The position numbers and the translations under genes are program-made. The notes under the pieces were generated by a model. That model searched no databases. It was not told where the DNA came from and was given only the letters and a program-made list of their open reading frames with translations. A stretch of DNA of 64,000 bases from Actinomadura violacea (GTDB lineage Bacteria; Actinomycetota; Actinomycetes; Streptosporangiales; Streptosporangiaceae), in contig NZ_JAGEPF010000041.1 in NCBI RefSeq assembly GCF_017573465.1, forward strand, positions 1 through 64,000, read 5' to 3'. Each line of letters opens with the position of its first letter. Positions within the stretch are counted from its first letter, which is position 1. This document shows positions 59,563-64,000 of this stretch, one piece after another.

Positions 59563-60378
59563 GTGAGTCATCGGCCGACCCCCGACCCGAAGTCTTCGAT
59601 GTGGGGACTCATCGCCTACTACCTGCGCTTCTGCCGCCTCCAGCGCAAGCTCACAGGTGATCTCCTAGGTGAGATCCTCGGCTGTTCCAAGTCGACAGTT
59701 TCTCGACTGGAGACTGGCGCACTTCAACTCGAGGCGGACCAAGCTCGCCGCCTCGACCAGCACTGGGACACGGGTGGGATCTTCTCGTTCCTCGTCTGGT
59801 ACGCCACGCTCGGCCACGACCCAGACTGGTTCAGGCAATACATCGACCTCGAGGTGAAGGCCTCTGTCATCAAGACCTGGCAGGTCGACCTCGTCCCGGG
59901 CCTGCTGCAGACTCCCGACTACGCGCGGGCCTGCCTTACAGCGGGGAACCTGAAGGACGTCGAGGGTGCGCTCGAGCAACGTCTTTCCCGCCAGGCACTC
60001 CTTGACCGGGACGATCCGCCGATGCTGTGGTTCCTGCTGTCGCAGACCTTGCTGGAACTACCGTGCGGTGGCGCGAAGACCATGAGGGCGCAACTCGCCC
60101 ACATCATTGATCTTTCGCACCGTCCCAACATCGGCGTCCGCGTGGTCCCCAAGTCCATCGGCGCCCATCCCGGTTTGGACGGCTCCTTCATGCTGATGAC
60201 ACTCACCGGGCCGCCCATGGATGTCGCTTACATCGAAGCGCCGGGAGGAGGCCGGCTCGCCTCGGGCACCGCTGAAACTGCGGCATATGCACTACGTTAT
60301 GACCAGATCGGACAGCACGCTCTTCCCGAAGGGCTGTCGCGAAACCTGATCGAGCAGGTCATGGAGGCAATGCAATGA
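59563..60378 (+). CDS. XRE-family regulator with DUF5753
   Basis: 271 residues from a GTG at 59563 preceded by GGGAGGA. The N-terminal helix-turn-helix is LIAYYLRFCRLQRKLTGDLL, CSKSTVSRLETG (about 16-52); the DUF5753 sensor domain follows (WQVDLVPGLLQTPDYARACL, NIGVRVVPKSIGAHPGLDG). Such proteins often bind a small DUF397 partner; the first DUF397 gene overlaps its stop (ATGA, 60375-60378). This pairing is a widespread actinobacterial regulator module, with roles in development and antibiotic production (for example BldB-like WhiJ systems). Confidence 0.92.
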   Translation: MSHRPTPDPKSSMWGLIAYYLRFCRLQRKLTGDLLGEILGCSKSTVSRLETGALQLEADQARRLDQHWDTGGIFSFLVWYATLGHDPDWFRQYIDLEVKASVIKTWQVDLVPGLLQTPDYARACLTAGNLKDVEGALEQRLSRQALLDRDDPPMLWFLLSQTLLELPCGGAKTMRAQLAHIIDLSHRPNIGVRVVPKSIGAHPGLDGSFMLMTLTGPPMDVAYIEAPGGGRLASGTAETAAYALRYDQIGQHALPEGLSRNLIEQVMEAMQ

Positions 60379-60554
60379 CGCCTGACTGGCGCAAGAGCAG
60401 CAGGAGCACGACGCAGGGTGGCGAGTGTGTCGAGGTCGCTGCGTTCCCCGGCACCATCGGGATGCGCGACAGCAAGGACCCCGAGGGTGGACACCTAGCG
60501 CTTGCTCCCGAACGGTTCGCGGCGCTCATCCGGCGTCTCAAGAACCTCACCTGA
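60375..60554 (+). CDS. DUF397 protein, first of four
   Basis: 59 residues from an ATG that overlaps the XRE stop (ATGA). WRKSSRSTTQGGECVEVA, RDSKDPEGGHLALAPERFAAL is the standard DUF397 fold. These small proteins partner with the XRE regulator and may antagonise it. It is most like the third copy at 60786. Confidence 0.92.
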   Translation: MTPDWRKSSRSTTQGGECVEVAAFPGTIGMRDSKDPEGGHLALAPERFAALIRRLKNLT

Positions 60555-60603
60555 TGAGAGTTGCGTGAGAGCAACTGATCGAGCAACTCATGGAGAGCTT
60601 CAC

Positions 60604-60789
60604 ATGACTGCCCCCACCTGGCGAAAGAGCAGTCGGTCGACTCAAGGGACCTCGGGAGAGTGCGTCGAGGTTGCTCTCCTTGACGATTCCATCGGTGTGC
60701 GGGACAGCAAGCTGCCGACCGGCACCCCTCTCAAACTCACACCCGCTCAGTTCGCCGCCGTGTTGCAGCACCTCAAGGACGTCAGATGA
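60604..60789 (+). CDS. DUF397 protein, second of four
   Basis: 61 residues from the ATG at 60604, 49 nt after the first copy. WRKSSRSTQGTSGECVEVAL and RDSKLPTGTPLKLTPAQFAAVL show the domain, with a more divergent C-terminus (QHLKDVR). Its stop overlaps the third copy (ATGA, 60786-60789). The spacer before it contains a GTTGC...GCAAC inverted repeat. Confidence 0.92.
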   Translation: MTAPTWRKSSRSTQGTSGECVEVALLDDSIGVRDSKLPTGTPLKLTPAQFAAVLQHLKDVR

Positions 60790-60968
60790 CAATGGCCGTG
60801 TGGCGGAAGAGCAGCAGGAGCACTAACCAGGGTGGGGAGTGTGTCGAGGTCGCTGCGCTTTCCCACGTCATCGGGGTGCGGGACAGCAAGGACCCTGCGG
60901 GTGGGCACCTCGCGCTCGGCCCCGAGCGGTTTGCGGCGCTCGTCCGGCGTCTGAAGAACCTCGCCTGA
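60786..60968 (+). CDS. DUF397 protein, third of four
   Basis: 60 residues from the ATG at 60786, overlapping the second copy. WRKSSRSTNQGGECVEVAAL and GVRDSKDPAGGHLALGPERF; nearly the same as the first copy from GGECVEVAA to the end (RRLKNLA versus RRLKNLT), so the pair was probably duplicated as a unit. Confidence 0.92.
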   Translation: MTMAVWRKSSRSTNQGGECVEVAALSHVIGVRDSKDPAGGHLALGPERFAALVRRLKNLA

Positions 60969-61016
60969 CGAGGATTGCGTCACAGCAACTGATCGAGCAC
61001 CCGCGGAGGGCCTCGC

Positions 61017-61203
61017 ATGACTCGACCCACCTGGCGCAAGAGCAGCCACTCGACAGAGGGCACGACCGCCCAGTGTGTCGAGGTCGCAGCGCTGGCCGAC
61101 GTCATCCGGGGTACGGGACAGCGAGGACCCTGGGGGTGGGCACCTTGCGCTCGCTCCTGAGCGGTTTGCGGCGCTCGTCCGGCGCATCAAGCAGCTTCCC
61201 TGA
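61017..61203 (+). pseudogene. DUF397 gene, fourth copy, inactivated by a frameshift
   Basis: The ATG at 61017 opens MTRPTWRKSSHSTEG and runs normally to VEVAALADVI, then breaks: one extra C near 61107 shifts the frame and ends the product after about 47 residues. Skipping that base restores GVRDSEDPGGGHLALAPERF and a stop at 61201, giving a full DUF397 domain. The spacer before it repeats the 60555-60603 spacer (GCAACTGATCGAGCA). It is a recent pseudogene, unless the extra base is a sequencing error. Confidence 0.8.
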
Positions 61204-61281
61204 GGCCGCGCAGCAACGAAGGCGCGTTGCCCTGGTCGGCGCAGGGACGTGATCTAGTTCGGCGTCCTACGCTCGGCAGGT

Positions 61282-61749
61282 GTGACCGATGATCCTGCAG
61301 CGGCCTTCACTCGCGCGCGTGCGGCGGCGGGGGTTCTGTTCTTTGATGCGCGCGGCCAGATCATGCTCGTCGATCCGTCGTACAAGGACTACCGCGAGGT
61401 CCCTGGCGGCTACGTCGAGCACGGCGAGACCCCCTATCAGGCCACTGTCCGCGAGGTCGACGAGGAACTCGGCATCCGGCCGGAGATCGGTCGGCTGCTG
61501 GTCGCCGACTGGGCGCCTGCCGCGGGCGAGGGCGACAAGATCCTTTTCCTCTTCGACGGAGGCGTGCTGGCTCCTGACCAGCTCGACGCCATCCGTCTCG
61601 ACGTGGTCGAACTGGTCGGCTACCAGTTCTACGACATCGCGCAGATCCACGATCTGACCATCGGCCGGCTGGCCCGCCGTCTCGTCCACGGGCATGCCGC
61701 TCATCTCGACGGTACGACTCGCTACCTCGAGAACGGCGAGCGGATCTGA
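61282..61749 (+). CDS. Nudix hydrolase
   Basis: 155 residues from a GTG at 61282. The Nudix box is exact: G43-x5-E49-x7-R57-E58-x-x-E61-E62-x-G64 (GYVEHGETPYQATVREVDEE). The N-terminal strand AAGVLFFDARGQIMLV and C-terminal helix are complete. It should hydrolyse a nucleoside diphosphate linked to another group; the substrate is not known. A TACGCT sequence 10 nt before the start could be a -10 element for a leaderless transcript. Confidence 0.92.
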   Translation: MTDDPAAAFTRARAAAGVLFFDARGQIMLVDPSYKDYREVPGGYVEHGETPYQATVREVDEELGIRPEIGRLLVADWAPAAGEGDKILFLFDGGVLAPDQLDAIRLDVVELVGYQFYDIAQIHDLTIGRLARRLVHGHAAHLDGTTRYLENGERI

Positions 61750-61815
61750 GCCAGGATTGGGGGTTTTGGGGGCGGGGTGGGGCCTTGCGGATCAGCATGG
61801 GGTGTGTTGGTTCGT

Positions 61816-61831
61816 GGGCGGTTGTCCGCCC
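61816..61831. terminator. Short hairpin after the Nudix gene
   Basis: GGGCGG (61816-61821) pairs with CCGCCC (61826-61831) around TTGT, 67 nt after the Nudix stop. A weak terminator is possible, although no T-run follows. Confidence 0.4.
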
Positions 61832-61856
61832 TACCGGAGCGGGATGGTGATGTGGT

Positions 61857-62165
61857 GTGAGTGAGGGCGAGGAGCAGGGCGCGGGCGTGCCGGAGGCGCC
61901 GGTTAGTGAGGGGTCCTGGTTGGGGCGGGGCGTGGCGTTGTTCACGCCGGTTTTCGCTGTTGCGGCCGGGTGGCTGGCGGGGGTCGTCGCGCAGTGGGTG
62001 CCGGGCGCGCATCTGGACCAGACGCAGGTGACCTCTTTCATGGTGGCGGCGACCACGGCGGGGCTCGGGGCCGGTTGGAAGTGGTTGCAGGGGTGGCAGC
62101 AGCATGAGCGGCTCGTCGCCGAGGGGAAGGCGACGCCGGTCAAGAGGAGGGACGCGGGCAAATAG
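61857..62165 (+). CDS. Small membrane protein, function unknown
   Basis: 102 residues from a GTG at 61857. Two hydrophobic segments: about 28-48 (ALFTPVFAVAAGWLAGVVAQW) and 58-76 (VTSFMVAATTAGLGAGWKW), followed by a charged tail (QQHERLVAEGKATPVKRR). A holin-like topology is possible but no phage genes are near. I do not recognise the family. Confidence 0.65.
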   Translation: MSEGEEQGAGVPEAPVSEGSWLGRGVALFTPVFAVAAGWLAGVVAQWVPGAHLDQTQVTSFMVAATTAGLGAGWKWLQGWQQHERLVAEGKATPVKRRDAGK

Positions 62166-62224
62166 TCCTCGGCGGCGGCGGACCGGCTTCCTATGCTGGG
62201 TGCAGGTCGTCGGCCGGGAGGACG

Positions 62225-62824
62225 GTGGTCGGGGTGGTGTCGGTCGAGGAGTTGCGGGGGTTGCCGGCCGCGGAGCGGGCGGAGCTGCTGCGGGCCCTGA
62301 TCGCTCTGGAGGACGAGGACCCGCTGGACCTGCCGCGGTATAGGCGTCGGCGGGGAGTGGTGCTCGTCTTCCTGGTGGCGTGCTGCGGGTGGCTGATTCC
62401 GTGGACGGTCGTCCTCGGGTACACGCTGCCGGACCACTACACGTCCAGGCAGTGGGGCGTGGCGTGGATCGGGTTCGACGTCGCGTTGACGGTGGCGTTC
62501 GCGTTCACGGCGTTCACGGTGTGGCGGCGGCTGCAGATGGCGATCCTGGGGCAGCTCGTCACGGGGACGTTGCTGCTGTGCGACGCGTGGTTCGACGTGA
62601 TGCTGTCGTGGGGTTCCGGCGAGTTCGTGGTGAGCGTGGTGACGGCGCTGCTGGGCGAGGTGCCGCTGGCGGTGCTGTTCTTCGTCGGGGCGCGGACGCT
62701 GATCTGGACGACCGTCCGGGCGCTGTGGGTGCGGGAGGGCAGGTCGGGGCCGGTGCCGCGGCTGCGGGAGGTGCGGTTGTTCGCCGTCGAGGAGCGGCCC
62801 GGTTCTGTCGGTGGCGGCGGTTAG
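62225..62824 (+). CDS. Four-helix membrane protein, function unknown
   Basis: 199 residues from a GTG at 62225 (GGGAGG only 3 nt upstream; GTGs at 62234 and 62237 are alternatives). A soluble N-terminus (LRGLPAAERAELLRALIALED) precedes four hydrophobic helices: about 44-66, 79-98, 104-125 and 136-160. A basic tail ends the protein. The look is of a small actinobacterial membrane protein, no family recognised. It runs in the same direction as the gene pair to its right and the 12-nt gap suggests one operon. Confidence 0.65.
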   Translation: MVGVVSVEELRGLPAAERAELLRALIALEDEDPLDLPRYRRRRGVVLVFLVACCGWLIPWTVVLGYTLPDHYTSRQWGVAWIGFDVALTVAFAFTAFTVWRRLQMAILGQLVTGTLLLCDAWFDVMLSWGSGEFVVSVVTALLGEVPLAVLFFVGARTLIWTTVRALWVREGRSGPVPRLREVRLFAVEERPGSVGGGG

Positions 62825-62835
62825 GGTCCGGGGGT

Positions 62836-63477
62836 GTGAGCGAGGAGACGGTCGTTTGGGGGGAACTGCGGGCCGGTGGGTTCCTGCACGGGGTGCGGGA
62901 CGCGCACCGGGAGGCGACACTGGCCGTGTTCGGGGGGCTGAGCCGGGCGGCGGGGTTCACGGAGCGGTCGTACGGGGTGACGGCGTTCGACGTGTTCGCG
63001 ACGTGGATCGACCGCGTCTTCGAGGATGACCAAAGGGTCGTCCGGGACGATCTGAACGGGTCGCCCGGGTGGCGGTACGGGAAGTACCGGGTGCTGTTGA
63101 AGCGGCACGAGTTCGGCGCCGTCCGCAAGATCAGGTGGGACCGGGACAGTCCCACCAAGCAGGCGGTGGCGCGGCAGGAGTACGCGGAGGACCGGCAGCT
63201 CGCGCTGGATCTGGGGATCGGCGGCGACACGCCCGGGGACGTGACGCTGGTGCTCGCGCACAGTGCGAGCGACGAGCCGCTGGAGATGGAGCTCTTCCTG
63301 GGACGTCCCCGGTGGAACGCCGACGGCGGGACGGCGTGGCACTGGGTCCGGGAGCTGGACGACGCGCTGGGGGGTGATCCACGCCGTAAGCTCGTCGAAC
63401 GGACGATGCCGCTCTGGGACGACGAGGCCGACGTTCCCCTGCGGCTGCGCGGAGAGACGAGCACAGGAACGGCGTAG
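62836..63477 (+). CDS. Hypothetical protein paired with an XRE regulator
   Basis: 213 residues from a GTG at 62836. The helical-looking sequence has AGGFLHGVRDAHREATLAVF, FDVFATWIDRVFEDDQRVV and a C-terminal WHWVRELDDALGG. No signal peptide or membrane helix. It is 6 nt upstream of an XRE gene on the same strand, suggesting a two-gene regulator or toxin-like module, but no toxin fold is evident. Confidence 0.75.
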   Translation: MSEETVVWGELRAGGFLHGVRDAHREATLAVFGGLSRAAGFTERSYGVTAFDVFATWIDRVFEDDQRVVRDDLNGSPGWRYGKYRVLLKRHEFGAVRKIRWDRDSPTKQAVARQEYAEDRQLALDLGIGGDTPGDVTLVLAHSASDEPLEMELFLGRPRWNADGGTAWHWVRELDDALGGDPRRKLVERTMPLWDDEADVPLRLRGETSTGTA

Positions 63478-63483
63478 GGGACG

Positions 63484-64000
63484 ATGAGCGGACGGGTCGC
63501 CGGAGCGCGGCTGCAGTTCGACTGCGAGCGGCTGACGCTGGCCCGGCGGCTCAGGGGGCTGCGCAAGAACCAGCTCGCGCAGGCCGTGGGAAGCACGCCG
63601 CGCGCGATCGGGCAGTACGAGGCCGGGGTGCAGCGGCCCGAGGACGCGGTGGTGTCGCGGCTGGCGATCGCGTTGGGCGTGCCGGTGGAGTTCTTCCGGG
63701 GCGGGCGCGGTGGCGTGTCGCTGGACGGGGCTCACTTCCGGTCGCTGAGGTCGACGAGCCAGGTCGAGCGCGACCAGGCCCTCGCGTACGGGCGGATCGC
63801 GGCGGACGTGGTGGCGGCGCTGGAGGAGCTCGTCGATCTGCCGGTGGTCGATCTGCCCGAGTACGTGGTGGCTCCGGACGAGATCGCGGGCAGCGGGCCG
63901 GTGGAGGCCGCACGGGTCGCGCGGAAGGCGCTGGTCGGCGGGCCGGGGCCGGTGCCGCACGTGGTGCGGACGCTCGAGGCGCGGGGCGTGGTGGTGCTCG
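63484..64000 (+). CDS. XRE regulator, probably with a C-terminal ImmA/IrrE peptidase domain (3' end outside the window)
   Basis: 172 residues to the edge, starting at the ATG at 63484. The helix-turn-helix is LTLARRLRGLRKNQLAQAVG, STPRAIGQYEAGVQRP (about 17-51), followed by FFRGGRGGVSLDGAHFRS and a helical segment. This order is typical of XRE proteins ending in an M78 (ImmA/IrrE) metallopeptidase with an HExxH motif, but that part lies beyond base 64000, so the assignment is inferred. Confidence 0.8.
   Translation, partial: MSGRVAGARLQFDCERLTLARRLRGLRKNQLAQAVGSTPRAIGQYEAGVQRPEDAVVSRLAIALGVPVEFFRGGRGGVSLDGAHFRSLRSTSQVERDQALAYGRIAADVVAALEELVDLPVVDLPEYVVAPDEIAGSGPVEAARVARKALVGGPGPVPHVVRTLEARGVVVL

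Noticed and set aside
1..64000. tRNA, rRNA, CRISPR arrays and complete insertion sequences
   Set aside because: None was seen by eye on either strand; a tRNA scan would be needed to be certain.

Overview
This is a G+C-rich chromosomal segment from a filamentous actinobacterium. A Streptosporangiales organism such as an Actinomadura relative fits best; this is inferred from gene content, not proven. The signs are frequent GTG and TTG starts, many 1-4 nt stop/start overlaps, a conservon (roadblock, DUF742 and GTPase genes with a NIT-type histidine kinase), an XRE regulator with a DUF397 array, an actinobacterial-style Tad pilus operon and a eukaryotic-type Ser/Thr kinase with a WD40-like tail. 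I see no rRNA, tRNA, CRISPR array or complete insertion sequence.

Bases 1-8.6 kb: a minus-strand gene set for nucleotide or sugar tailoring. It encodes an NDP-sugar epimerase-like SDR, a thymidylate-synthase-fold enzyme whose pyrimidine-reading Asn is Asp (as in CMP/dCMP hydroxymethylases), a NodU/CmcH/TobZ-type O-carbamoyltransferase, a GT-B-like glycosyltransferase, a small P-loop kinase and a SAM methyltransferase that runs off the left edge. A divergent HTH-TPR regulator and an FkbM-type methyltransferase follow on the plus strand. The likely product is a decorated 5-hydroxymethyl-cytosine nucleoside (antibiotic) or a hypermodified nucleotide. I know no described cluster with this combination.

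Bases 8.6-22.4 kb: a STAND NTPase with a C-terminal aminoglycoside-phosphotransferase-like kinase domain, then a 12-gene Tad/Flp pilus operon (lipoprotein, secreted protein, CpaB, TadZ, TadA, TadB, TadC, a Flp-like pilin, three TadE-like pseudopilins). The operon ends in a membrane protein that joins a LysM domain to a SARP-like winged-helix/BTAD region.

Bases 22.7-35.4 kb: a small membrane protein, then a defence island of visibly lower G+C. It is a type I restriction-modification operon with two different hsdM genes, hsdS and hsdR, followed by a coupled pair: a DUF262 protein and an OLD-like ATPase/TOPRIM protein. The island is followed by a scarred stretch with a possible IS30 remnant and then an M20 amidohydrolase.

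Bases 35.4-57.6 kb: tandem terminators; a TetR gene divergent from a deletion-damaged DHFR-like gene; DUF4287 and DUF4132 genes; a signal-peptidase-like lipoprotein lacking the catalytic Ser; an SDR; the conservon with an extra divergent roadblock gene; an alkyl sulfatase convergent with a sulfotransferase; a coiled-coil protein; a membrane-anchored AA10 LPMO; a flavin acyl-CoA-dehydrogenase-like enzyme with its TetR regulator; and the WD40 kinase.

Bases 57.6-64 kb: an HNH endonuclease resembling modification-dependent enzymes; a divergent anti-sigma-like ATPase and XRE regulator with four tandem DUF397 genes (the last frameshifted); a Nudix hydrolase; two small membrane proteins; and, at the right edge, a hypothetical gene paired with an XRE regulator whose 3' end is cut off.
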